From Acidobacteriaceae bacterium KBS 89 (GTDB taxonomy: Bacteria; Acidobacteriota; Terriglobia; Terriglobales; Acidobacteriaceae): DNA of 64,000 bases. Below are positions 1 through 9,814 of this stretch, piece after piece (the first letter of the stretch is position 1; each line of letters starts with the position of its first letter). A model generated the notes under the pieces. That model was not told the DNA's origin and made no database searches. It was given only the letters and a program-made list of their open reading frames with translations. The translations under genes and the position numbers were made by a program. The stretch spans positions 517,147 through 581,146 of the forward strand of contig KB906754.1 of assembly GCA_000381605.1 (NCBI GenBank), read 5' to 3'.

Positions 1-2249
1 TGAAACCTGTACTTGCCGGGAGGAAGGTTCGTATAGAATGCCTGTCGTCGTGTGCCAGCGCTCTGCCAGTCGGTGTCAATGCCCTCGAGTTTGTAACGAA
101 AAAGAACCCGCTCGGGGATGGCAAGGCTCAGAGCCGTGTAGTTGAGCTCCAGGTTCCCCTTGGCGGGCAATGCCAGTGGGCCGCTCGTCCCGCTATATAT
201 CTTGCCTTTGTCGACGATGTTATTGACGAAGACCGGCGGCGGAATTCGGTTCCTCGTACCTCCGAGCTTCGCCGGATCAATCCACACAATCCCTTTGGTA
301 GTCGAGAACCAAAGTATGCCCGAAGAAGACTCGACAAGTGAGGGCTCCGGCCACCGTTCTTCGGCTAGTCCGAGAAGTCCGTCCTGAAGGTCAAATCGAT
401 CTGCCGATACGCCATATTCTGAATCGTTCAGCCACCTCTTTAACTCATCCCCAGGAACTCGAATGACTCCCGATGTGCCATTCACCCAAAGTTCGCCTGC
501 CTCTGTTTCAACCAGACCGGAAACTCTTCCCGGATTGCTCTCATCCTTCCAGCGCATCAGTTGGAAACGTCCATGTGAAAAGAGAACGACGCCGCCCAAC
601 CCTCCCAGCCATATATGGTCACCCCGCACATAGACGACGGCGACGGAGATATTCAGAGTCCCTTCCGGAAAAGAAAAGCGATGGTATGTGCTGCCGTCCC
701 ATTCCACCAACTTGTTTGAAAACGCGAACCATACGTTGCCGTCGGAATCTCCCGCCATTGCGCCAATAACCCCAGGCTTCCTCCCGAGGGCTTCGGTCAC
801 CTTGGTCCATGAAGTTCCAACCCGATGGTACGAGTCGGGAGTCAACGTAGTGATCCATAGCTCATGGTTTCGATCCACGGCTATATCAGCGGCACTTCGG
901 ATATCTCCAGGCGGAGATGCCACCGGTGAAGGGTCTCCTCCAGCAGTCTGCCAAAGACGAACGCCACCCGAACTGGACGACCAGATGCTTCCGTCCCAGG
1001 TCCGGCGGATCGCGATGCTTTGGCGAGTCCTGGTAAACACTTTCGCACGGCCATCTTTGCTGATGTGAGTCAGGGGTTGCTCCCGGTTCCCAGCCCAAAC
1101 ACTTCCGTCGTCTCCCGCGGCGATCGCAAACTGATGATCGGTTGTCTTTGGCATTGCCACGTTGGAAAAGATGTTGCGCCGCAGCTGATCAAGGCCTGAG
1201 GTTGTGCCGATCCAGACTGTGCCTTCTCTGTCGATCAACAGGGCCGAGGCAACACTTGCACTAAGGCCCTGGTTGACGGTGAACGCTTCTGCATCGGCGA
1301 TGCTGAGCGGCTCGTCCAACTTGGATTGCTCAACATTCTTAAAGCGGTAGATGCCCTGGCCGGACGCAGCCCAGAGAGCGCCATTTGGGGTAAACGCAAA
1401 GTTTTCGAAATTATAGTGTGGCTTGTGAGTTTTCTCCGCACCGGGGAGCGGTTTCGTTGGGTCAGGATACCCTGTCACTCGGCGCAATCCACGGGCGTCG
1501 GAAAGCCAGATTGAGCCGTCTGGGGCCTGATTGAGGAAAGCGTATTCGCCACCCGCACCTTCCACGGAGGAGCACCGGTCGAATTTATGCTCTCCGGCCT
1601 TCAGGAAGTAGAGAGCGCCGGTCGGCCATTTAACCCAAAGCGTCCCCGCCCGATCCATCAGAATCGCCAAGGGGAAACCACCTGGAAATGCCGGGTCATT
1701 GTGAATCTGTTCACAATTTCCGTTCTTCAGCCGGAAAAGGCCAGCAGAGCCTGCAATCCACAGAGATCCGTCGCGGTCTTCGACGATGCCGTTCAACCCC
1801 TGAGCAGGCGTGCAGCGGCGGTCAGGGTAACTGGTCACCCGGTTGTCTTTCCACAGCAGCAGTCCGTGGGATCGCGTTGTCAGCCAAACGCCGCCCGAAG
1901 GGGACGGAAATACTGTGACGATGTCCGCATTGTGTACCTGCCGATTGGTGAGTTCGTCCGTCGATTCAAAGCGCACCCCGTCAAATCGAAAGACTCCCGT
2001 TGGCGTCGTCAGCCAAAGGAATCCGTTTGGCGCCTGCTGTATGGTCCAGACAGCACTGAAGCCATTCTCAGTGGTCCACGCAGTGTGATGATAGCCCTGT
2101 AAGACCTGAGCGTGCGCAGCGGAACACAAGCATGCAAGCGCGAAGAAAAGGCAGACCTCCAGCGTCCAAACAATGGATCGAGAACCGACGGCAGAGGCCC
2201 TGCATCGTGCCGAGCCACAGAAATCCGTCTGTCCGCTGCGCGAGAGCAT
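1..2249 (-). CDS. Reg_prop/Y_Y_Y sensor protein, N-terminal 749 residues (runs off the left edge)
   Basis: One uninterrupted minus-strand frame runs from an ATG at 2249 to the window edge. It opens with a signal peptide (hydrophobic FFALACLC followed by AHA-Q near residue 47). Then come many beta-propeller blades with the Reg_prop signature DGxxW (DGSIWLS, GTVWIGT, GSVWAGN, GNVWFAF) and finally a Y_Y_Y-type segment (FRYKLEGIDTDWQ) just before the edge. Such proteins are periplasmic ligand-sensing modules of large one-piece two-component sensors. The missing C-terminus should hold a transmembrane helix and either a histidine kinase or a diguanylate-cyclase/HTH output, which cannot be decided here. 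The start is not backed by a strong ribosome site, so a nearby alternative is possible. A box-type promoter lies about 150 bp upstream. Confidence 0.9.
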   Translation of the reverse strand, partial: MLSRSGQTDFCGSARCRASAVGSRSIVWTLEVCLFFALACLCSAAHAQVLQGYHHTAWTTENGFSAVWTIQQAPNGFLWLTTPTGVFRFDGVRFESTDELTNRQVHNADIVTVFPSPSGGVWLTTRSHGLLLWKDNRVTSYPDRRCTPAQGLNGIVEDRDGSLWIAGSAGLFRLKNGNCEQIHNDPAFPGGFPLAILMDRAGTLWVKWPTGALYFLKAGEHKFDRCSSVEGAGGEYAFLNQAPDGSIWLSDARGLRRVTGYPDPTKPLPGAEKTHKPHYNFENFAFTPNGALWAASGQGIYRFKNVEQSKLDEPLSIADAEAFTVNQGLSASVASALLIDREGTVWIGTTSGLDQLRRNIFSNVAMPKTTDHQFAIAAGDDGSVWAGNREQPLTHISKDGRAKVFTRTRQSIAIRRTWDGSIWSSSSGGVRLWQTAGGDPSPVASPPGDIRSAADIAVDRNHELWITTLTPDSYHRVGTSWTKVTEALGRKPGVIGAMAGDSDGNVWFAFSNKLVEWDGSTYHRFSFPEGTLNISVAVVYVRGDHIWLGGLGGVVLFSHGRFQLMRWKDESNPGRVSGLVETEAGELWVNGTSGVIRVPGDELKRWLNDSEYGVSADRFDLQDGLLGLAEERWPEPSLVESSSGILWFSTTKGIVWIDPAKLGGTRNRIPPPVFVNNIVDKGKIYSGTSGPLALPAKGNLELNYTALSLAIPERVLFRYKLEGIDTDWQSAGTRRQAFYTNLPPGKYRF

Positions 2250-2400
2250 GAACATCACTCGGCGCACCGTTCCTGGCGGACCCGTTCGGCGTGCAAACAG
2301 CCAGGATTCATCGATACCAGCAGGGCCGATACAGTCTCGACACCGTACTGATGGCTGACATCGCGACCATAGAGCGACTCGTCCGGGTCTGGCATGGTCC

Positions 2401-2446
2401 ATCGTATGGAGGTGAAAAACAAGCCGCTATTACATATTCCTGGTAG
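2401..2446 (-). promoter_or_regulatory. Box 1 promoter of the Reg_prop gene
   Basis: Read on the minus strand, CTACCAGGAATATGTAAT (2446-2429) is followed after exactly 22 nt by TACGAT (2406-2401). No -35 hexamer is visible, so the box appears to replace it as an activator site. Predicted transcription start near 2394, about 145 nt before the Reg_prop start codon. Confidence 0.7.
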
Positions 2447-2968
2447 CAGAAGTTCTCCTAAGAAGGGCCCTCCACGCGGGTGGAGAGATCGGGGTAACGT
2501 CCTGATCGCCGGCAAACCGGTAATACTCAGAGTCGATTGCCTCACCTCAGAGTTCTAGTGTGCGGGGTACGCAAGAGGGTGAATCGAACGTGAATGGCGT
2601 CGCGGCCGACCCTGGTAGTTGTGGCAAAGGCATTCGCCATCCGCATGGCGATCGAGAGCAGGCAATATAGTTGTATTAGCTTTATGAGTAGGTAATCTGA
2701 CTCGCGTCCGTTGTACGTCAATGAGAGCATTAGCTTGTCATCGCGAATGAGAATTCGAAGGAACCTACTGCGGCTCAGGCTGCTCAAAGAGCAGTCGAAG
2801 ATCGAAGACATGGTTTGTTTGCAAATCGCTAATTCGTACGACACCGGCTGGAGTGTCAGGCTCACCCTTCTTAGGTATTCGTGTCTAGGATTTTCGGGAC
2901 CTAGCATCGCGGTCCTCTGTGTTAGCTGCGGCATTCCGTAAGGTCTTTAGCAGTAGATTCACTTTTGA
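2447..2968. other. Intergenic stretch, no gene recognised
   Basis: About 520 bases between the box 1 promoter and the end of the secreted hydrolase gene. Open frames exist on both strands (for example 2542-2934 minus) but none has a ribosome site, a recognisable domain or protein-like composition. No repeat or RNA fold was evident by eye. Confidence 0.5.
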
Positions 2969-3832
2969 TCACTGTTCGCCTCCGACTGCGCGCTGATCGC
3001 GCGCAACGATTTGCGCCTGGAAACCACGCCTAAGATATCGAAACATGGGTGATCCAGAAGGTGGAGGCGTTTGAAGTGTAATAGTCGTGTCGGCTAAGTT
3101 TGAATCGATGAGCGATGCGGCACTATCCCATACACGCAAGTCATTCTCTATTTCGTGGTGCGGCCTGTTAAAAACGCGAGCATACCAGCTGTAGTTCGCA
3201 CAGTCTATTGGACGATCCTCATAAGTCATTAAGACGTTGCCTAGGATTGCCGTCTGCCTCGGGTTAGCCGCTGCGATTTCGGCCACCCCATGAAGCGGAC
3301 CTCGAGCCTGATAGAAATTGACCGCGCTCGCTACGTTCGCTGGGATGATGGCCCCTTTGCTGCCTGGCTTCGCGATCGTATCTATTTGAATCGTGAGTAA
3401 AATGGGAATCCCCATTTGCCCAAGTTCGCGGGCGAATCTGACTGTCTCCGCAGCGCCCCAGCTGTGCCCATAGATAATGATTTTCGATTCGCTTTTTTCA
3501 TTGGGCGTGAGAACCCCATCCTTGTCGGAGTCGAGCATTCGAACCACTTCATGAAGAGCCTTCCTTCCATGGTGGTTCCCGAACACTAAAGCTTCGATGA
3601 GCGGGTAGCGGTGGCGAAGATACGCGGCGAATTGCACCTCTGGGTGCTTCGCGTCGTCCTGACTGACAAAGCCCCCAACAAATCCAATAACGATCACTTT
3701 CGCACGTGCGGACCCGGCCACCGGATATTGCACACTCGAGATCGAGACTTGCGCTGCGCTCGATGCAGCGAAAATCATAGGTGCCAAGACCAAAGCCAAC
3801 ATTCTGAATTTCCAATGTTGAGGTCTATTCAT
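2969..3832 (-). CDS. Secreted alpha/beta-hydrolase-like protein with an EF-hand-like loop
   Basis: The ATG at 3832 is preceded by AGAGG at suitable spacing and opens a clear signal peptide (MLALVLAPMIFAASSAAQ region), so it is preferred to the longer frame from 3892. The mature protein has a GHSWG nucleophile elbow (Ser124), typical of lipase/esterase-like alpha/beta hydrolases. Just before it lies DSDKDGVLTPNE, which looks like a calcium-binding EF-hand loop. Later residues are rich in Asn/Ala and carry no further motif I can name. Substrate unknown. The gene is monocistronic and lies downstream of box 2, opposite in direction to the PAS kinase that follows. Confidence 0.75.
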   Translation of the reverse strand: MNRPQHWKFRMLALVLAPMIFAASSAAQVSISSVQYPVAGSARAKVIVIGFVGGFVSQDDAKHPEVQFAAYLRHRYPLIEALVFGNHHGRKALHEVVRMLDSDKDGVLTPNEKSESKIIIYGHSWGAAETVRFARELGQMGIPILLTIQIDTIAKPGSKGAIIPANVASAVNFYQARGPLHGVAEIAAANPRQTAILGNVLMTYEDRPIDCANYSWYARVFNRPHHEIENDLRVWDSAASLIDSNLADTTITLQTPPPSGSPMFRYLRRGFQAQIVARDQRAVGGEQ

Positions 3833-4000
3833 TTCAATCCTCTCGACGCCCTCCATATCGAATACGGGCAGGTACAAAGCAACCCTGCTCAACGAGCTAG
3901 ATATGTTCCAGATGGCTTAGGAAGCGACTTGCGGCTCTCCGCAGATTTGCACAAGTTGTCAAGCTCTTCTCAACTAACCACAGCATCTAGCCTGCGATTC

Positions 4001-4046
4001 AATGTAGTGGCCCGTTAACTCAGCGTCCATTACATCTTCCTAGTAC
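4001..4046 (-). promoter_or_regulatory. Box 2 promoter of the secreted hydrolase
   Basis: Minus-strand GTACTAGGAAGATGTAAT (4046-4029), then 22 nt, then TACATT (4006-4001). This is a near-consensus copy in the 285-bp gap between divergent genes; polarity points to the hydrolase (start codon about 170 nt from the -10), not to the PAS kinase at 4177. Confidence 0.72.
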
Positions 4047-4176
4047 GATCGTTCGCCGCGGCCGGGATAGCCTGTGCGGCCCGGTGCACGGAGGGTGTTC
4101 AACGTGTTGCTTCGATCCCCACAAACCTGCCTTTGGGCCTTTATCGCTGACTCGTTGAGGGTGTACCATCTGCACC

Positions 4177-6837
4177 ATGGAAGCGGCCGGGTATAGAACC
4201 GTCGATGCCCAGACTCTGCGCCTTCGGCAGATTCTTGATTCATCTCCTGCACTGATCCACACAGGGATGCCAGACGGCTATCTTGATTTTTTCAATCGCA
4301 CCTGGTGCGAATTTGTTGGAAAACCTCTCGAAGAACTCTACGGGTGGGAATGGACCTCCTGCGTTCACGCGGACGATCTCGGAGTGCTCCTCGAGAAGTG
4401 GCGAGAATCAATCGCTACGGGAAATCCGTTAGAGGCAGAAGCGAGAGTGCGTCGGGCTGACGGTGAATTTCGTTGGATGCTGCATCAGAAAATAGCTCAA
4501 CGTGATGCGCATGGAGCAGTCATAGGATGGCATGGCACCAGCCTTGATATTGAAAGCCGCAAACGAGCTGAGGACAGCCTTCGAACAGCTGCCGAAGAAC
4601 TGGAAAGAAATAAGTACTTCTTGGCGGAGGCGCAACGTCTAGGTCAAATGGGTAGTTGGTCCTTTGACCCAACGAAAGGGTTTGATCGATGGTCGCCTGA
4701 GCTTTTTCAGATTCACGGACTTGAACCGTCTAAGGATGCTCCAACCTCCGAAGCATACTTAGCCCTCGTCCACCCTGAGGATCGTGACTTCATGGCTTCG
4801 ATCATGGATCGGATGCTTCTTGAACCTGTCGGATTCGATGTCACAAAGCGCATCATTCGCCCTGACGGCGAACTTCGATACGTCCGCTGTGTCGGATCGG
4901 AAGTGTCTGAAACTGGCGGTCTCAGACGAATGGGCGTAGGCATCGATATTACGGATCACGAGTTGCTGACTCAGGAGCTTCGACGTCGCGAAGCCTATTT
5001 GGCGGAGGCCCAAAGGTTAAGTCATACGGGAAGCTTTGGCTGGAGACCACGGAGCGGGGAGCATGTCTGGTCGGATGAAACCTACCGTATCTTCGAATAC
5101 GATTCGGCGACTACGGTCACGCTTGACATGATCGTTGAACGCGTTCATCCCGATGATCGTGTTTTGGTGCATAACCTTGTTGAACAAACGTCATCCAGCG
5201 GAGGCACAATTGATTGCGAGTATCGTTTGCTCTTTCCCGGTGGTCGCGTTAAGTATGTACGAGTTCTGGCGAAGACGTTAGAAAACGCTTCCGATGACCT
5301 CGAGGTTGTGGGGGCAGTTATCGATATTACTGAAGCAACCCAAGCTGAAGATAAAATCCGCCTTAGCGAAAGAGAACTCCGGACTCTTGTTGAGGCGATC
5401 CCCGCGTATGTAGGAACCGCTCTGCCTGATGGATCGGTCGATTTCATAAGTCAAAGTTGGTTGGATTACACAGGGCTCTCTAAAGAGCAGGGGAAGGGTT
5501 GGGGATGGGCGAGCGCGATCCATCCCGAAGACGTGGAGCGGGTGGTAGCCAGTTGGCAGGCCGGATTGTTGGCCGGAACACCCGTCGAGCATGAACTGCG
5601 CTGCCGGCGCACAGATGGAACCTACTACTGGTTCCTATACCGTAGCGTCCCGCTCCGTGACGATAAAGGAAACATTGTTAAGTGGTATGGGACTCTTACC
5701 AATATCGATGCATTGAAGCAGACTGAAAATGCTCTTCAAATACGGGAGCATGAACTTGTTGGCATTCTTGAAACCATTCCGTCCATGCTTTGGTCAAATG
5801 CGCCGACCGGAGAGACAACCCATCTATCGCAAAGGGCCGTTGAATATTGTGGAGCTCCCTTGGACGAGTTGCTTAATCGTGGGTGGGAGAAAGTCCTTCA
5901 TCCAGACGATCGCGAGGAGACTGTGAAGGCGTACTTCCGAGCAATAGAAACTGGAGAACCTTACAGCTCTATACATCGCGTGCGCCGTGCAGATGGAGAG
6001 TACCGATGGCATCACTCAATGGGCGCTCCTTTACGTGATCCTTACGGCAAGATCATACAGTGGTATGGCCTCTCGATTGACATCGATGAGCGGAAACGGG
6101 CGGAAGACCATCTTCGGGATACTCGAATGAAGCTCAGTAGAGCGTCGAAAATCGCAACCGTAGCTGAGCTCTCAGCATCGATCGCTCATGAACTCAACCA
6201 ACCGCTAATGGCTGTACTCGGAAATGCTCAAGCCGCCCATCGTTGGTTGTCAGCTAGTCCGCCGGAATTATCCGAAGCAAACAGCTCAATTGAACGAATA
6301 TTGAGAGATATTCGCTCAGCTGATCAGACCATGCAGCACATTCGTGCTCTCTTTAAGTGTGAGGCATATGAAAAGAGTGATGAGAGTATTGTGGACATCA
6401 TTCAGGAGTCCCTACGGTTTGTCCGTGAAAGCCCTAATAAAGCTGAAGTCTGGATTAACTGTGCAATCGACGATAACCTGCCAACAATTTGTGTTGACCG
6501 TATTCAAGCCCAGCAAGTATTAATCAACCTGATTTCAAACGCAATTGAAGCTACCGACGGAAATTCAAATACCGGCGCGATCCTACTAAGAGCTTTCGCT
6601 ACGCAGGAGAATGAGGTGATTGTCCAGGTAATTGATAATGGCACGGGACTCGAAAATTCGGAAAAAATATTCGATGCCTTCATGACTACGAAAGAAAAAG
6701 GCATGGGGATTGGCTTGGCGGTCTCAAGATCTATTGTCGAAGCCCACGGCGGGAGAATATGGGCAGAGAACAACGCTGATGGCGGCGCTACTTTCAACGT
6801 CGCTTTCCCGGAGTCCTCGAAGCGGGAGGTTTGCTAG
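4177..6837 (+). CDS. Soluble five-PAS sensor histidine kinase
   Basis: This 886-residue protein has no signal peptide or transmembrane segment, so it should sense in the cytoplasm. Five PAS/PAC modules fill roughly residues 15-640; several end in the PAC-like I-D-I-x-E/D-R/K pattern. The second and third begin almost identically (LAEAQRLGQMGSW and LAEAQRLSHTGSF), suggesting internal duplication. The HisKA dimerisation helix carries AHELNQPL with the phospho-acceptor at His671. The ATPase domain shows the N box (NLISNAIEAT), G1 (DNGTG) and G2 (GMGIGLA), so all catalytic elements are present. The AHELNQP type with a short catalytic domain resembles FixL-like kinases that pair with FixJ regulators; the FixJ protein at 15.4-16.0 kb is a plausible partner. 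No box precedes it. Fragments of a close paralogue survive at 42.1 and 44.2 kb. Confidence 0.93.
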   Translation: MEAAGYRTVDAQTLRLRQILDSSPALIHTGMPDGYLDFFNRTWCEFVGKPLEELYGWEWTSCVHADDLGVLLEKWRESIATGNPLEAEARVRRADGEFRWMLHQKIAQRDAHGAVIGWHGTSLDIESRKRAEDSLRTAAEELERNKYFLAEAQRLGQMGSWSFDPTKGFDRWSPELFQIHGLEPSKDAPTSEAYLALVHPEDRDFMASIMDRMLLEPVGFDVTKRIIRPDGELRYVRCVGSEVSETGGLRRMGVGIDITDHELLTQELRRREAYLAEAQRLSHTGSFGWRPRSGEHVWSDETYRIFEYDSATTVTLDMIVERVHPDDRVLVHNLVEQTSSSGGTIDCEYRLLFPGGRVKYVRVLAKTLENASDDLEVVGAVIDITEATQAEDKIRLSERELRTLVEAIPAYVGTALPDGSVDFISQSWLDYTGLSKEQGKGWGWASAIHPEDVERVVASWQAGLLAGTPVEHELRCRRTDGTYYWFLYRSVPLRDDKGNIVKWYGTLTNIDALKQTENALQIREHELVGILETIPSMLWSNAPTGETTHLSQRAVEYCGAPLDELLNRGWEKVLHPDDREETVKAYFRAIETGEPYSSIHRVRRADGEYRWHHSMGAPLRDPYGKIIQWYGLSIDIDERKRAEDHLRDTRMKLSRASKIATVAELSASIAHELNQPLMAVLGNAQAAHRWLSASPPELSEANSSIERILRDIRSADQTMQHIRALFKCEAYEKSDESIVDIIQESLRFVRESPNKAEVWINCAIDDNLPTICVDRIQAQQVLINLISNAIEATDGNSNTGAILLRAFATQENEVIVQVIDNGTGLENSEKIFDAFMTTKEKGMGIGLAVSRSIVEAHGGRIWAENNADGGATFNVAFPESSKREVC

Positions 6838-7071
6838 CTCTAATAGTCGCAGCAACCTTCGCGCTTGATCTACATTAAAATATTTCAGTGTGCCACGGTA
6901 CCGGCCTAAGAATATATAAACCCCACTCCTCCGCTTATGACCTTATCGCAATGACATCCTGAAAGTACGACAACCCCCCGGGCAACGTTCACGAATCGGA
7001 GGTTTTTTACAAGTCGTCGTCCCATAACCCTAAGATAGGGACTCCGAGCCACATTTGATCTGGATTTCAAT

Positions 7072-8454
7072 TTAGTTGCTTGCGGAAATGGTGGGGACAA
7101 GGATCAGCTTCTTGTTCACGAACTCTTCCAGTCCAAGATTTGAGAGTTCCTTGCCGTAGCCCGAACGCTTGATACCTCCGAATGGGAGATCTGGCCAGCT
7201 GACGTCCGGGTAATTGATGAAAACCATTCCAGTATCCATCCGGCTAGCTACTCGTTTAGCCCGTTCGATGTCGGTTGAATAGACCGACCCGCCCAGCCCG
7301 AATGGTGAGTCATTTGCAATTGCGATCGCGTCGCCTTCATCCCTGGCGGGAAAGATCAGCGCTACCGGCCCGAAGAATTCCTGCTTGTACGCTGGATTAT
7401 CAGGCGTAACGTTTGTGATGATCGTCGGTTCGAGGAAAGCGCCAACTTTGCCAGACCGATGACCACCAAGAACTACCTGAGCACCGTGAGCTGTAGCATC
7501 GCTAATTTGACGAAGGATAAGTTGTAGTGCTCCATCTGAAGACAGAGGACCAAGTGTTACGGATTCGTCCATCGGGTCGCCAAGCTTAAGGCTCCTCGCG
7601 GCTTCGGTAAAGCCTAGTAGAAACTTGTTCAGCACCGATTCGAGCACAATGAAACGCTTTGCGCCGATGCAGGTTTGGCCATTGTTACCAAATCGCCCAA
7701 GAACGGCCATGGCAATCGCATGGTCGAGGTCGGCGTCATCGAGAACAATAAAGGCGTCGCTTCCTCCCAATTCCATCGTCGACTTTTTGAGGTTCTTGCC
7801 CGCACGTGAGGCGAGGACCTCACCAGCGCGCTCAGAGCCGGTTAGTGCTATTGCCTTAACGCGCGGATCATCGATCAAGGTGCCTGCCTGATCATTCGAC
7901 AGAAAAAGATTGGTATAGACACCGTTGGGCAAACCGGCATCGCGTAGAACCTGTTCGAATGCGAGTGCGCATTGTGGAACACCAGGTGCATGCTTGAGAA
8001 GCATCACATTGCCTGACATGAGGTGCGGCCCGACGAAGCGAGCCAGCTGGTAGTAAGGATAGTTCCATGGTTGAATGCTCAATAGAACGCCCAGTGCAGA
8101 AAACTCTAGTCGGGCGTCTCCCACCGCGGACTCGAATGGCTTAGGCGCAAGGAATTTTGCGGCGTGTTCTGCAAAATACTTGAGGATCGCCGCACTGAGC
8201 TGGATTTCACCGCGACTTTCCGCGATGCGCTTACCCATTTCAAGTGTAGCGAGCTTCGCTAATTCACTCTGCCGTTCGATGAGGAGCTGCGCGGCACCGG
8301 AAATAATTCTTGCGCGCTCCTCGATCGGACAACTAGCCCAAGACGCGAAAGCTTCGTCCGCAACGGTCAAAGCGTTCATCATTTCTTGATCTGTGTGCTC
8401 CGCGAAGGTCTTAAGAACTTCTCCGGTGGCAGGGTTTACGCTGCGGTACGGCAT
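7072..8454 (-). CDS. NAD(P)-dependent aldehyde dehydrogenase, succinate-semialdehyde type
   Basis: This 460-residue ALDH superfamily enzyme has both catalytic residues: Cys262 in NNGQTCIGAKR and Glu228 in MELGG. The cofactor-binding region includes QPWNYP and LTGSERAG. Length and sequence style match the YneI/Sad branch of succinate-semialdehyde dehydrogenases, but substrate choice within this family cannot be fixed by inspection. AGGAG lies six bases before the ATG. It is a single gene under the best-conserved box promoter (box 3), so it may detoxify aldehydes as part of the boxed regulon. No cofactor-specificity residue was assessed. Confidence 0.9.
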   Translation of the reverse strand: MPYRSVNPATGEVLKTFAEHTDQEMMNALTVADEAFASWASCPIEERARIISGAAQLLIERQSELAKLATLEMGKRIAESRGEIQLSAAILKYFAEHAAKFLAPKPFESAVGDARLEFSALGVLLSIQPWNYPYYQLARFVGPHLMSGNVMLLKHAPGVPQCALAFEQVLRDAGLPNGVYTNLFLSNDQAGTLIDDPRVKAIALTGSERAGEVLASRAGKNLKKSTMELGGSDAFIVLDDADLDHAIAMAVLGRFGNNGQTCIGAKRFIVLESVLNKFLLGFTEAARSLKLGDPMDESVTLGPLSSDGALQLILRQISDATAHGAQVVLGGHRSGKVGAFLEPTIITNVTPDNPAYKQEFFGPVALIFPARDEGDAIAIANDSPFGLGGSVYSTDIERAKRVASRMDTGMVFINYPDVSWPDLPFGGIKRSGYGKELSNLGLEEFVNKKLILVPTISASN

Positions 8455-8563
8455 GATGAGCTCCTTGGCTGTCGCGAGAGTTGATCACCGAAATGCTCTT
8501 CACGGCTACATCGTGAAAACATCGCGTCACGCTATCTAAAGCGTCTGAGCGGCGAACAGTGCG

Positions 8564-8609
8564 ATCGTAACAATGCACCGTATCTCGGTAAATTACATAT
8601 TCCTAGTAA
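8564..8609 (-). promoter_or_regulatory. Box 3 promoter of the aldehyde dehydrogenase
   Basis: Minus-strand TTACTAGGAATATGTAAT (8609-8592), 22 nt, then TACGAT (8569-8564). The box also forms the last codons and the TAA stop of the PAS-kinase remnant that lies upstream, so the remnant was joined directly to this promoter. Confidence 0.75.
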
Positions 8610-9470
8610 ATAGGAACCGCAAAAGAATTGCAGTTCCATCAGGATGGACGGAGCCAAATCGGTCCCCGAGTACCTGTTCGAGAGTAAAGCCAGAGTATTC
8701 TAAAGCACCCTGACTCACGAACTCTGGTGTGCCATCCGGACGTTCCACCCACGTCCACCCCGGGAAAATCTTGAGCAGTGTCCCCCATATGTCATCCCGG
8801 GCACGCATGTCGTCTTCCCACCTCTTCTTTTCGTCAATGTCCCACAATAATCCGAAGTAACGGATGAGGCCCCCTCTACTGTCTCTCTGCGTGTGAAGCG
8901 AAGTTGAAAACCAGTGATATTGGCCTGTTCTGGCAAGATATCTTGCGCGGAACAGTTGCGGCTCGCCCGTTTCCTTAGCCCGATTCATCGCGCTTTGACG
9001 AACGTCGATGTCTCCAGGATGGATATAACCGGTGAAGTTCCCCGTATAGTCTGGCGAAATACCTAAATATCTATAGCCCCCGGGGCTCACATATTCGATC
9101 GATCCATCGGCGTGTCGAGACCATACGTATTTGCTTAGCTCATCGAGACGGACATCGAAGGGGCTTGGTGAAAGTCGATTAGAAATTCGGCTCGGCTTTG
9201 ATGAGGTAAACAAAGCGCAACACCAAGTGGCGCTCAACATTGTTGCGAACTGTTCTATCCCCTTGAGCCCGCGCGGAAATGCATGCCCGGTTACGATAGC
9301 ACCCAACCCAACGATGCTGATTGCAGCAACGGCGATAAGAGAGGGGGCGCTCTGCCCCGAAATCTCGCAAGAAGGACTACACAGACAATCACGAAAAAGG
9401 AAAACTTTGGACCATACAAGGCCCAGAGCCCGCCACTTACGGAAATAGCAAGAATCGCCCTCGAAACCAT
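8593..9470 (-). pseudogene. Truncated, frameshifted membrane PAS histidine kinase remnant
   Basis: From an ATG at 9470 one frame encodes a two-helix membrane start (MVSRAILAISVSGG..., FFVIVCVVLLARF). It must then shift by one base within a run of C residues near 9350 to continue into SLIAVAAISIVGLGAIVTG and a complete PAS/PAC module (residues ending WDIDEKKRWEDD). A second PAS domain begins (GWTWVERPDGTPEFVSQG) but is cut after about 50 residues. The frame stops at the TAA inside box 3. HisKA and ATPase domains are absent, so it cannot be a kinase. A sequencing error could explain the frameshift but not the truncation. Confidence 0.75.
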
Positions 9471-9593
9471 GAACGTGATCTCTCATGTGAACCCCTTGGC
9501 GATATGGTGTTCCGGTTTGAACTAGCCGGTTGCATTCGCAATTGGGCGTTGATCGACTTTTGTGATCTTCACATGAAAGGAACAGGCCACCAC

Positions 9594-9611
9594 GTAGTGG
9601 AAATATGTAAT
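9594..9611 (+). promoter_or_regulatory. Weak box-like site
   Basis: GTAGTGGAAATATGTAAT keeps the ATGTAAT half but has about three mismatches elsewhere. No convincing -10 hexamer follows at 22-23 nt (AGCCTT). It points toward the uspA operon, 126 bp before the strong box 4, and could be an auxiliary or chance site. Confidence 0.25.
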
Positions 9612-9736
9612 GTTCTTTCGAAGAAGGCGCTTTAGCCTTCGTCAGGTCGGAGTGTTCTGGACACCGAGATCTGAGTGAGAAGAGATCGGGCATTCCTTAC
9701 CATGCCGCTTCAACCTATTTTTCAAAGCTGTGCCTC

Positions 9737-9782
9737 CTACTAGAAACATGTAATAGCGACTGCGTAAGCGGTTTAATACGAT
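9737..9782 (+). promoter_or_regulatory. Box 4 promoter of the uspA-efflux operon
   Basis: CTACTAGAAACATGTAAT (9737-9754), 22 nt, then TACGAT (9777-9782). The predicted transcription start near 9789 leaves a leader of only about 25 nt before the universal stress gene, making this the clearest promoter-gene pair of the set. Confidence 0.75.
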
Positions 9783-9814
9783 AGTGTCCGTATCGGTTCC
9801 GCTCGAGCGGTTTT

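Noticed and set aside
142..2102. Several plus-strand open frames of 60-170 codons
   Set aside because: They lie antisense to the continuous Reg_prop frame, which has signal peptide, propeller and Y_Y_Y signatures.
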